The position numbers and the translations under genes are program-made. Shown one piece after another: positions 7,829-14,751 of a DNA stretch of 22,667 bases. The notes beneath the pieces are model-generated. The model saw nothing but the letters and a program-made list of their open reading frames with translations. It made no database searches and had not been told where the DNA came from. Every line of letters begins with the position of its first letter. The stretch's first letter is position 1. Source of the stretch: a virus; the IMG/VR virus record IMGVR_UViG_3300040856_000134, positions 1 through 22,667 of that record; one strand, given 5' to 3'.

Positions 7829-8089
7829 ATGGCACTAACAGAAGAAACAATCCAAGACAAAATTGAAATCGTAGGTGAACACAAGCACGTTCAAGTACGC
7901 ACCGCAACAGTCATCAAGCGTGATGGCGTTGAGATTAGTCGTAGTTTCCATAGGCATACTGTTGCACCTAACGCAGACATCACAGGCGAAAGCACAGAGG
8001 TTCAAGCCATCTGCGGGGCTGTGCATACACAGGCTGTTAAGGACGCTTATGCAATTTATTTGGCGGCAGAAGCGGCTGAAGGGGAATAG
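7829..8089 (+). CDS. Small conserved-type phage protein, unknown function
   Basis: 86 residues. The pattern 'DKIEIVGEHKHVQVRTATVI' and 'DGVEISRSFHRHTVAPNAD' looks like a small beta hairpin followed by an Ala-rich helix ('AVHTQAVKDAYAIYLAAEAA'). I recall similar short proteins next to fibre genes in marine phages, without a known role. Several His residues (18, 20, 41, 43) could bind metal, which is speculative. The ATG has a strong GGAG site in 'AAAAGGAGACAAAA'. The gene sits between the second fibre and the second KWQGG cassette, three bases before the latter. A head or tail fibre accessory role is inferred from context only. Confidence 0.6.
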   Translation: MALTEETIQDKIEIVGEHKHVQVRTATVIKRDGVEISRSFHRHTVAPNADITGESTEVQAICGAVHTQAVKDAYAIYLAAEAAEGE

Positions 8090-8092
8090 TAG

Positions 8093-8623
8093 ATGACTAG
8101 AGCAAGAGAAATGGCGGATTTGTTAGGTGGCGGTGCAACCATTGATGGCCCAATAACCATCCCGGCTAATAATAGTCAAAATACATTTACTGCGGGTGAT
8201 TTCTCTAACATTCCTTATCCTGCTCTTCTGCAAGCTGGTGAAAGATTTTTTGAGTACACAACTACATCGGGGATTATAGAGCAACCTTACCAAGGCAGTG
8301 TTACTTACTTAACAGCTAACCAAGCAGCCAATCGAACATACAATGCTAAATGGTTTTCAGTTATGCCAACTTCTAAGGGGGACTTCGTTGAAGATGTAGT
8401 TATATCTCACGCTGTTTTATTTACAAACGGTACTACTCCATACGTTATTAATGATGTAACAAGCAATGGTATTTTTAATCATACAATAACTCTGAAATGG
8501 CAGGGTGGTGCGGCTCCTACCGCCGGAAATGCAAACAGTGTTGACTTATATACATTCACCTTTGTTAGAACTGGTACTTTGGCGTACACTTGCTTTGCTA
8601 GTCAGCCTGTGAAATATGCGTAG
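8093..8623 (+). CDS. Fibre-associated protein, second copy of the KWQGG family
   Basis: 176 residues. The C-terminal half (about 73-176) is homologous to that of the protein at 4806-5369: 'TANQAANRT' at 74-82, 'KWQGGAAPTAGNANSVDLY' at 135-153, then an aromatic strand and a final 'AS' plus about six residues. The first half is different. It begins MTRAREMADLLGGGATIDGP, a fibre-opening motif seen in other marine phage fibres. Like its paralogue it is followed, after exactly 12 bases, by a tip protein with the RGFGFGS anchor. This supports duplication of a two-gene cassette with exchange of the N-terminal part. A connector role is inferred. Confidence 0.7.
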   Translation: MTRAREMADLLGGGATIDGPITIPANNSQNTFTAGDFSNIPYPALLQAGERFFEYTTTSGIIEQPYQGSVTYLTANQAANRTYNAKWFSVMPTSKGDFVEDVVISHAVLFTNGTTPYVINDVTSNGIFNHTITLKWQGGAAPTAGNANSVDLYTFTFVRTGTLAYTCFASQPVKYA

Positions 8624-8635
8624 GGATAGTTTGTA

Positions 8636-9976
8636 ATGCCTTTGCTCACAACATTAGCAAATTGCTCTGTCAGAGGGTTTGGGTTTGGGTCTTTAGCTGA
8701 TGATTCTTTTAGCTTTGATGAAACTCTTGCGGTTCCAAACTGGAACTCAGGCACAATGACAGAAAGAAAACTAACTCAGTCAGATGCGGCTGGGGGTCAG
8801 TTTGGTAGCGTAGTAACTCTTAGTTATGATAAAAATTATTTTGTGGGTGGTTCCTCTGCGGGAAACGACACTCCTAGTAACGCTGGTAAAGGTTATGTTT
8901 TTTTAAAGACTGGTGCTGCGCCAAGTTCTACTTATGTTCAACAGGCTATTTTACAGCATGACACTCCATCAGTAGATGATGCGTTTGCTTATAGTTATGA
9001 CACAATAGACATTAATAGTAATGGAACTTATTTTATTGGTGGAGCGAGAACCGAAGACCCGGTTGGCGCATTTAATGGTGGAAAAGCTTACATTTTCACA
9101 CGGTCAGGTACTAGCTGGAGCCAACAAGCCACATTAGAATCCAGCGATGTTCAAGGCAACGATCAGTTTGGCATAGGCGTTGCAATTAACGGTGATGGAA
9201 CAATCGCCGCAGTATCAGCAACAGGCGAAGATGGTGGTGCTGGTGACCCACTTGCATCGTCTGGTGCAGTTTATATATACACAAGATCAGGTTCTACTTG
9301 GAGCGAACAGACAATATTGAGGGCATCAAATGCTGGTGCGTCTGACCAACTTGGCGAACGGATTGATATGGATGAAGCGGGAGAATATTTGCTTGCATCC
9401 GCACATTCCGAAGATGGTCCAACTGACTCAACAAGTGGGGTGGGTTGTGCTTATGTGTTTAAAAGAACAGGTTCTAGCTGGGTTGAACAAGCAATATTAA
9501 GGCCATCTGATCCGACTGCTAATGCTTTTTTTGGAAGAGGCGCAATAAATAGCGAAGGAAATATTTGTGTAATTGGCGCGTTTGGTGTTTCAAGTAATGC
9601 TGGTGCAGTTTATGTGTTTACTCGCTCTGGTTCAGAATGGACACAACAAGCAAAAATCACATCTCCAAGTGGTGCTAATACTTATTTTGGAACTGGTGTA
9701 GCAATAAACGCAGGCAACACTATTGTTGCTAGGGCGTCTAGAACATCATCAGCAGTTAATAATGATGGGGTGCTTTATGTTTATCAGGTTACTGATCCAA
9801 CAGACCCTAGTTCAAGCTGGACTTTAAAGAAAACATTTAAATCTTCCGACATTGCTGATGGGGACAATTTTGGTTATCCAGTAGAGATTAGCAAAGATGG
9901 GTCAGTTATAGGTACTGGCGCGCTTGCTGAAGGCAGTAATGGTTCTTGTTATACTTTTGAGGTTCCTTTTGTTTAA
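8636..9976 (+). CDS. FG-GAP-like seven-repeat beta-propeller tip protein
   Basis: 446 residues. The anchor MPLLTTLANCSVRGFGFGSL (1-20) matches that of the glycine-rich adhesin at 5382-6317. The rest consists of seven repeats of about 50-65 residues, starting near 43, 106, 167, 229, 289, 341 and 399. The repeat theme is 'LxxSDxxxxDxFG' - 'xxINxxGxIxxxGA' - 'GAVYVFTRSGSxWxQQAxL'. Clear examples are 'GAVYIYTRSGSTWSEQTIL' at 210-228 and 'GAVYVFTRSGSEWTQQAKI' at 323-341. This pattern is that of FG-GAP/integrin-alpha-like propellers, and seven repeats would close one seven-bladed ring. Asp/Asn/Gly loops may bind calcium. No enzymatic motif is seen. It probably binds a host surface ligand. It is the last gene of the promoter-led module. 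Confidence 0.75.
   Translation: MPLLTTLANCSVRGFGFGSLADDSFSFDETLAVPNWNSGTMTERKLTQSDAAGGQFGSVVTLSYDKNYFVGGSSAGNDTPSNAGKGYVFLKTGAAPSSTYVQQAILQHDTPSVDDAFAYSYDTIDINSNGTYFIGGARTEDPVGAFNGGKAYIFTRSGTSWSQQATLESSDVQGNDQFGIGVAINGDGTIAAVSATGEDGGAGDPLASSGAVYIYTRSGSTWSEQTILRASNAGASDQLGERIDMDEAGEYLLASAHSEDGPTDSTSGVGCAYVFKRTGSSWVEQAILRPSDPTANAFFGRGAINSEGNICVIGAFGVSSNAGAVYVFTRSGSEWTQQAKITSPSGANTYFGTGVAINAGNTIVARASRTSSAVNNDGVLYVYQVTDPTDPSSSWTLKKTFKSSDIADGDNFGYPVEISKDGSVIGTGALAEGSNGSCYTFEVPFV
8762..9964 (+). repeat. Seven FG-GAP-like repeats (propeller blades)
   Basis: Seven degenerate repeats in the encoded protein, residues about 43-443, each with a 'DQFG'-like turn, a 'GDGTI' or 'NGTY' turn and a 'YVFTRSG' strand. 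Repeats 2-5 are the most alike; 1, 6 and 7 are more divergent. DNA identity between repeats is only moderate, so the array is old. Confidence 0.7.
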
Positions 9977-10014
9977 TAATTTTATACGCTGATGAGTGTT
10001 TAGGAAAATATAAA

Positions 10015-10245
10015 ATGGAAATGCAAAGTCTCATAGATACTCTTTTAGGTTTGCTTTTTGCTGCAGGTGCGTGGTGGGCTAACGGTATGAGCCGTGAACA
10101 AAAACGTGTAGAAATACTGTTGAACAAGACACGTGAAGACTATGCTACTCGTGTAGAGATGCGTGATGATATGCGCCGTGTCATGGAAGCACTACACCGT
10201 GTAGAAGATAAACTAGATAAAGTATTAAGTAGGGAGTCATTTTAA
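10015..10245 (+). CDS. Small single-pass membrane protein, holin-like candidate
   Basis: 76 residues. Residues about 5-23 (SLIDTLLGLLFAAGAWWA) form one membrane segment. They are followed by a highly charged helical tail rich in Arg, Glu and Lys (27-76, 'REQKRVEILLNKTR', 'HRVEDKLDKVLS') that should form a coiled coil in the cytoplasm. The design, a short N-terminal membrane helix plus a charged coiled coil, is common for small phage proteins annotated as holins or lysis regulators in marine podoviruses. The position between tail and internal virion genes fits. No endolysin is visible in this window to support lysis function. A virion membrane-associated role is the alternative. ATG 10021 is a second possible start. 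Confidence 0.6.
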   Translation: MEMQSLIDTLLGLLFAAGAWWANGMSREQKRVEILLNKTREDYATRVEMRDDMRRVMEALHRVEDKLDKVLSRESF

Positions 10246-12288
10246 ATGGCAATGTTTAAAGCATTTAAACCAGCCGCAATGAATAAGATTGCACAGGCAA
10301 TGGGCTATCAGGGCAATATGAACCAGTTTCAGCAGTTTATTGAACAAGACCCTGCCCGTCAACAGCAGATGAATATGTATACCAATGCTGCACAGCAAAT
10401 GGCACGTGGCGGCTATGCCCGTAGGAGATTTGCTGTCGGTGGTACAACAACCAATCCCTCAGGCACACAAGCGGCTACACCTACGGTGACAGGGCCAAGT
10501 GAGCAAAAGTCTACTGTAACTGATCCTACATATTATGTAGAGGGAGATACGTTACCAGAAGGAGTGAACGTAGGTGATGTAAAAACACCGGGATTTACAA
10601 CTAATCAACCTCAAATTGGAACATATACTGTAGAACAGATGTATCAGCCGGGTGTACCTGTAGGTGGCACCACAATTGCTGCAGAAACGCCTGTAACGGC
10701 TGCTCAAGACATTGCTGCTGGTACAGGTGCTATAACTGGTCAAGTGGCTGTACCGACAGCGACAGCGGCTACTGCACAAGCTGAACAGATTACACCATCA
10801 CAAGCAAATATAATGCAGGCTGCACAAGCTGCACCTGCAGTAGATTCAGCTATGAACGCTACACAAGCGGCACAAGCTGACCCTGATGACCCTCGTGCGC
10901 AGATTACGGCTGCTCAACAGACAACATCATCTGTAGGCGACCTGACTGCTGCACAGGGCAACGCTATTCTAATTGACAATCCTGTACAACGTCAGCTACA
11001 GGATGGTGAACTTATAAGCGGTACAGGTGTAGATGCTACGAAAGCTGCCGCTTTAGCTGAACAAACACAGGCTGCAGCAGCTACAGCTAATCCATCAGCA
11101 CAGGCAATGGTACAGGATCAATTGTCTGGATTGATGACGCAGTTTCAAGATGGTCAAACACCGTCATGGGCTGCGGGGGCAATGAGGGCTGCTACATCAG
11201 CTATGGCTGCACGTGGTCTAGGTGCTTCATCACTAGCTGGACAGGCTGTCGTACAGGCTGCTATGGAATCGGCAATGCCTATTGCAATGGCTGATGCTGC
11301 TACAGTAGCTAAGTTTGAATCACAAAACTTGTCTAACAGACAACAGTCAGCAATGCTTGCTGCAGAGCAACGTGCTAAGTTTATGGGGCAGGAGTTTGAC
11401 CAGACGTTTCAATCAAAGGTAATAAACGCTAGCAAAATTAGTGACATTGCCAACCAAAACTTTACAGCAGAACAACAAGTACAGTTAGAGAACTCACGTG
11501 CTGCTAATACAATGAATCTGCAAAACCTGTCTAATAATCAGGCTCTTGTAATGGCAGAAGCTGCTGCTCTGTCTCAACTGGATTCACAAAACCTTAATAA
11601 CCGTCAAGCAACAGCAGTACAAAACGCACAAAATTTCTTACAGGTTGATATGGCTAACTTATCTAACCGCCAACAGACTGAGTTGTTTAAGTCACAGCAA
11701 CGTGTACAGTCACTGTTTACTGACCAAGCCGCTACTAATGCTGCTGCACAGTTTAATGCATCTAGCCAAAATCAAGTTGACCAGTTTTTTGCTAGCTTGG
11801 GTTCACAAGTATCACAGTTTAATGCTACTCAACAAAATGCACAAGAACAGTTTAATGCAGGTCAAACTAATACAGTGGAACGCTTTAACGCTGAACTTAA
11901 TAATCAGCGAGATCAATTTAATGCACAGAACCAGCTTGTGATTGCACAGTCAAATGCGCAGTGGCGTAGACAGATTGCTACAGCAGATACTGCAGCAGTT
12001 AACCGTGCTAATGAACTTAATGCTAATGCTGTATTAGATATTAGTAAAGAAGCCTATAATAATCTGTGGAATTATTATAGTGATACAATGGAGTGGGCGT
12101 GGACTTCTGGAGAAAATGATTCAGACAGACTTGTACAAATGGCTTTAGGTGAACTGTCAGCTAAGACAAGTGCGGATATGCAAAAACTAAAATTGGACGC
12201 AGAAGAAAGCGGCATGATTGGCGGCTTCTTTAGTACTTTGTTGACTAGCCAAACGGGTGGAACTATTTTAGGTGGCCTTTTTGACTAG
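10246..12288 (+). CDS. Probable internal virion/ejection protein with 22- and 11-residue helical repeats
   Basis: 680 residues, very rich in Ala, Gln and Asn. Residues 52-66 (MARGGYARRRFAVGG) form a short basic Gly-rich motif; 67-300 are low-complexity Ala/Thr/Gln. Residues 361-492 are six 22-residue repeats (several begin NLSNRQQ or NLSNNQ). After a 9-residue break, 502-578 are seven 11-residue repeats (QFNAxxQNxxx type). The C-terminus (656-680, 'GMIGGFFSTLLTSQTGGTIL') is hydrophobic and Gly-rich, a possible membrane-inserting segment. Uniform 11/22-residue periodicity means long amphipathic or right-handed coiled helices. Its place in the late cluster, after the tail genes, fits T7 gp14-16-like ejection proteins. 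No lytic transglycosylase motif is seen. The start is the base after the previous stop. Function is inferred. Confidence 0.65.
   Translation: MAMFKAFKPAAMNKIAQAMGYQGNMNQFQQFIEQDPARQQQMNMYTNAAQQMARGGYARRRFAVGGTTTNPSGTQAATPTVTGPSEQKSTVTDPTYYVEGDTLPEGVNVGDVKTPGFTTNQPQIGTYTVEQMYQPGVPVGGTTIAAETPVTAAQDIAAGTGAITGQVAVPTATAATAQAEQITPSQANIMQAAQAAPAVDSAMNATQAAQADPDDPRAQITAAQQTTSSVGDLTAAQGNAILIDNPVQRQLQDGELISGTGVDATKAAALAEQTQAAAATANPSAQAMVQDQLSGLMTQFQDGQTPSWAAGAMRAATSAMAARGLGASSLAGQAVVQAAMESAMPIAMADAATVAKFESQNLSNRQQSAMLAAEQRAKFMGQEFDQTFQSKVINASKISDIANQNFTAEQQVQLENSRAANTMNLQNLSNNQALVMAEAAALSQLDSQNLNNRQATAVQNAQNFLQVDMANLSNRQQTELFKSQQRVQSLFTDQAATNAAAQFNASSQNQVDQFFASLGSQVSQFNATQQNAQEQFNAGQTNTVERFNAELNNQRDQFNAQNQLVIAQSNAQWRRQIATADTAAVNRANELNANAVLDISKEAYNNLWNYYSDTMEWAWTSGENDSDRLVQMALGELSAKTSADMQKLKLDAEESGMIGGFFSTLLTSQTGGTILGGLFD
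11326..11979 (+). repeat. Array of six 22-residue and seven 11-residue coding repeats
   Basis: Repeats of 66 bases start at encoded residues 361, 383, 405, 427, 449 and 471. After a 27-base break, repeats of 33 bases start at 502, 513, 524, 535, 546, 557 and 568. There is no insertion or deletion within either block. The 22-residue unit is two 11-residue units. The 11-residue units keep 'QFNA' or a close match at their start, with variable Gln/Asn/Glu after it. DNA is less conserved than protein. Confidence 0.85.
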
Positions 12289-12327
12289 ACCTATTATTAA
12301 AAAGTTAATGGATAAGGTGGTAAAAAA

Positions 12328-12564
12328 ATGAGCATTGAACGTCAACCAGCAAAACTTGCAGTAGTAAATATGCGTAATGCTGTAGCTGAAGCACAAAAAA
12401 ATAAAGTGAAAGCTAAAACACAAGGTAGAACAGGTTTACTTTCTCCTAATAATGTGCTACAATCACGTACTAAAACTGCAAACAAAACTAAGACGGAAAG
12501 TCAAAAAGTATTAGATTACATGCTTGCTATACGTGAAGCTATGTCAAATGAGGAAAAAGCATAA
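12328..12564 (+). CDS. Small basic protein, unknown
   Basis: 78 residues with a strongly basic middle (Lys, Arg, Thr, Asn; 'KNKVKAKTQGRTGLLSPNNV') and a helical C-terminus ('SQKVLDYMLAIREAMSNEEK'). No known domain is recognised. It could bind nucleic acid or be a small virion or scaffold component packed with DNA, but this rests only on charge. The stop overlaps the next start by one base (TAATG), so the two are translationally coupled. A GGTGG-containing purine-rich stretch lies upstream of the ATG. Confidence 0.6.
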   Translation: MSIERQPAKLAVVNMRNAVAEAQKNKVKAKTQGRTGLLSPNNVLQSRTKTANKTKTESQKVLDYMLAIREAMSNEEKA

Positions 12565-13073
12565 TGGCATTTAGAGAAACATCAGATTTTGATGCTCCTA
12601 TTCCGGGTCAGGGTTTAACCGCTGAACGTGGTTCTCGCCCGTGGCAAACTGCGCCTGAGTTATCTACTTTAGAAGAAGGTGTAGATTTTTACGTGTCTCG
12701 CATCGTTCAGCCTAAAATGGCTGCACAACTTTTAGACATTATCGAAATGAAAATTCCGTTGACCGCTATTGCAGAAACTCTAACTCTTGGTGGTGTAATG
12801 CAAGGGCTTCACACTGTTGATGTAGGTGTTCTTGTTAATCCTATCCTTGTAGAGTTAATGGAAGGTCTTGCAAAAAATGCAGAAGTTCCATACGTAGTTG
12901 GTGACACTGACGGAGAAGATATTCCAGACAAAGGTATTCTTAATAAAGCTATGGCTAGTCTTTCTGACATTGATGAACAAGAACTAGAAGAAGAAATGTC
13001 ATATGAAGATGATAATAACGAAAATGTATCTGTAGAACCAAAAGGTTTAATGTCTCGTAAAGGAGCAATGTAA
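12564..13073 (+). CDS. Conserved marine phage structural-region protein, unknown
   Basis: 169 residues. It opens with 'DAPIPGQGLTAERGSRPW' and contains 'TLTLGGVMQGLHTVDVGVLV', both typical of an uncharacterised protein found in many marine phages, including cyanophages (recalled, not searched). The core (about 40-115) is helical and hydrophobic without being a clear membrane segment. The C-terminus (137-160, 'DIDEQELEEEMSYEDDNNEN') is strongly acidic, opposite to the basic protein just upstream. The charge complementarity of two coupled genes hints at an interacting pair, which is inference. Only one base separates its stop from the next ATG. Confidence 0.65.
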   Translation: MAFRETSDFDAPIPGQGLTAERGSRPWQTAPELSTLEEGVDFYVSRIVQPKMAAQLLDIIEMKIPLTAIAETLTLGGVMQGLHTVDVGVLVNPILVELMEGLAKNAEVPYVVGDTDGEDIPDKGILNKAMASLSDIDEQELEEEMSYEDDNNENVSVEPKGLMSRKGAM

Positions 13074-13074
13074 T

Positions 13075-14751
13075 ATGGCTTTTAGATTACAATCGTTTCT
13101 AGCAGGTGCAGCTGAAAAAGCTACTAAAAATATACGAGCATTAGACGAAGAGTACGCAGAATCTTTAAAGAATACTGCTGCAAATTTAGCTAAAGAGGCG
13201 CAGGCTGTACGTAAAGAGCGTACAAAAGCTGTACTTGATTATAGGGACAGAGGTAAAAAACTAAAACGAGATTACAAATTATCAGATGCGCAAGTTCAAA
13301 CTTTGCTATCTGCTGGTACGGATTCATATGAGTCTTTCGTAAACTCAGTTAGAGCAGGAAATCAGGCCGCTAAACTCGCTAATCCTAATGCTCAATTTGA
13401 TGCAGCTAGTTTTGCACAAAGTCTGTTTCAGGGACAAGCTGCTGAAGAAGGTATTCTTTCCCTTGACCAGCAAGCGCAAGCCTATGCTGCTAGTAGAGTT
13501 CCTACAGATATTGATATACAGACTGCCGCTAGTGGCATTTCTGCTGGTACACAAACAATGCTTACAGGCGTAAGCCCAGAAGCTGTAGCAGCACGACTTC
13601 GTGGTAGCGTAGGAGATATACCTGAGTATACTGGTCCTGCTATGGGCGAAACTGGACTTAGCGTTTCTGGTCAAACAGCACTTACACCAGCAGATATTAT
13701 TGCATTGCAAGCTGCAAGAGCAGGTGTAGATAAAACGGAAGCTGAAATTAGTGGCATCAAAGCAACCGCTAAATTTACCGGAATTAAAGGTAAGTTGGTA
13801 GAGGCGCAAACAAAAACTGCAGAGATAACAAATAATAGGTTGCCTGAAACAATCCAAGCTGATCTGGAAGCCTCTTATGCATCTACAGAATTAAAAGAAG
13901 CACAGAAAGCAGGGGTAGAACAAGATATATCTAAAGGTATTCTTGAGCAAGCTAAACTAAAAGAAGAAGTCATTAACTACCAAAAATTTGGAGCAGCCAA
14001 CGAACAAGCTGCACTTGACTTGCTTGAAGCCAAGATTGCACAGGCTAATCGTCCTGCCGACCTTGAACAGTTGCAAGCCACGTTTGTGTCTACAGCGAGT
14101 GATTTACGTGCTAAAGCAAGTGAACTTGATGCCACTGATCCAGAGGCAGTTAGACTAACAGCAAAAGCTAAAACATACGATACACGAGCAGCGGGCGTGG
14201 CTAATATGATTAAAGCACAAGATACGTCTGCTAGTACTGACTGGTCAAAGGGTGCGCCAGAAAAACGCTTTGCTGCCTTGCTTAAAACAAATGCTCAAGC
14301 AGCTAATATTTCTGGCAGACTTAATTCTGCAGGTAATTGGGAATGGGATTTCTCAGACAAACGTCCTGCTTACTACACGGCCTATGCAAACACTGTAGAT
14401 CAATATTCGCAGTTATATGGCACTTCTGGAAATATGGGTTTAATATCCTCTCTACAAAATAAAGAGCAGTTAAATAACGTGCTTAACCAGTGGTCACAAG
14501 AAGGTACTTTTGTTGATGCATCCACACAAAGACCAGCAGCGTCAAGCGAAGGGCAAATAACTAACGTAGACTTTGGTTCAAAAAGCGTGGACGATTTAGC
14601 AAAATTACAAAGCAGTGGTAACTTGCAACCCGGAGATATCGCAAGAACAGAAGCACAAATTTACGATAGCGAGTCAGGTTCTGTAGTAACAAAACAAGTT
14701 GTTGTTATGTATAGCACACAAGGTGAATGGATTTCAGCAGGAGACTTCTAA
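13075..14751 (+). CDS. Helical internal virion-type structural protein, unknown
   Basis: 558 residues, mainly Ala/Glu/Lys/Gln-rich and predicted helical. Coiled-coil-like stretches lie near residues 10-65 ('EYAESLKNTAANLAKEAQAV') and 210-365 ('EAKIAQANRPADLEQLQATF'). The C-terminal region (about 400-558) is more mixed, with aromatic residues ('WEWDFSDKRPAYYTAYANTV'), and could be a folded domain. I do not recognise a family. Size, composition and position between two other large late proteins fit an internal core or ejection protein, as with the T7 gp14-gp15-gp16 series. Its TAA abuts the ATG of the next gene with no spacing, so expression is coupled. Confidence 0.6.
   Translation: MAFRLQSFLAGAAEKATKNIRALDEEYAESLKNTAANLAKEAQAVRKERTKAVLDYRDRGKKLKRDYKLSDAQVQTLLSAGTDSYESFVNSVRAGNQAAKLANPNAQFDAASFAQSLFQGQAAEEGILSLDQQAQAYAASRVPTDIDIQTAASGISAGTQTMLTGVSPEAVAARLRGSVGDIPEYTGPAMGETGLSVSGQTALTPADIIALQAARAGVDKTEAEISGIKATAKFTGIKGKLVEAQTKTAEITNNRLPETIQADLEASYASTELKEAQKAGVEQDISKGILEQAKLKEEVINYQKFGAANEQAALDLLEAKIAQANRPADLEQLQATFVSTASDLRAKASELDATDPEAVRLTAKAKTYDTRAAGVANMIKAQDTSASTDWSKGAPEKRFAALLKTNAQAANISGRLNSAGNWEWDFSDKRPAYYTAYANTVDQYSQLYGTSGNMGLISSLQNKEQLNNVLNQWSQEGTFVDASTQRPAASSEGQITNVDFGSKSVDDLAKLQSSGNLQPGDIARTEAQIYDSESGSVVTKQVVVMYSTQGEWISAGDF

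Noticed and set aside
9958-9995. TTGAGG ... TTATAC as a promoter for the holin-like gene.
   Set aside because: Spacing is about 19 bases and both boxes deviate from consensus; normal operon read-through is sufficient.
9985-10012. CTGATGAG followed by GGAAA upstream of the holin-like gene, resembling a hammerhead ribozyme core.
   Set aside because: The bases between the two elements do not form stem II, the element before GAAA is wrong, and no stems I or III are found.
11326-11979. The regular repeat array considered as a CRISPR-like or DNA-level repeat.
   Set aside because: Periodicity is 33/66 bases in frame with protein-level conservation and variable codons, so it is a coding repeat.
13345-13857. 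A 170-residue Cys/Ser-rich minus-strand frame inside the 558-residue gene.
   Set aside because: Cys richness results from reading GCA/GCT codons in antisense; there is no zinc-finger spacing and no expression signals.
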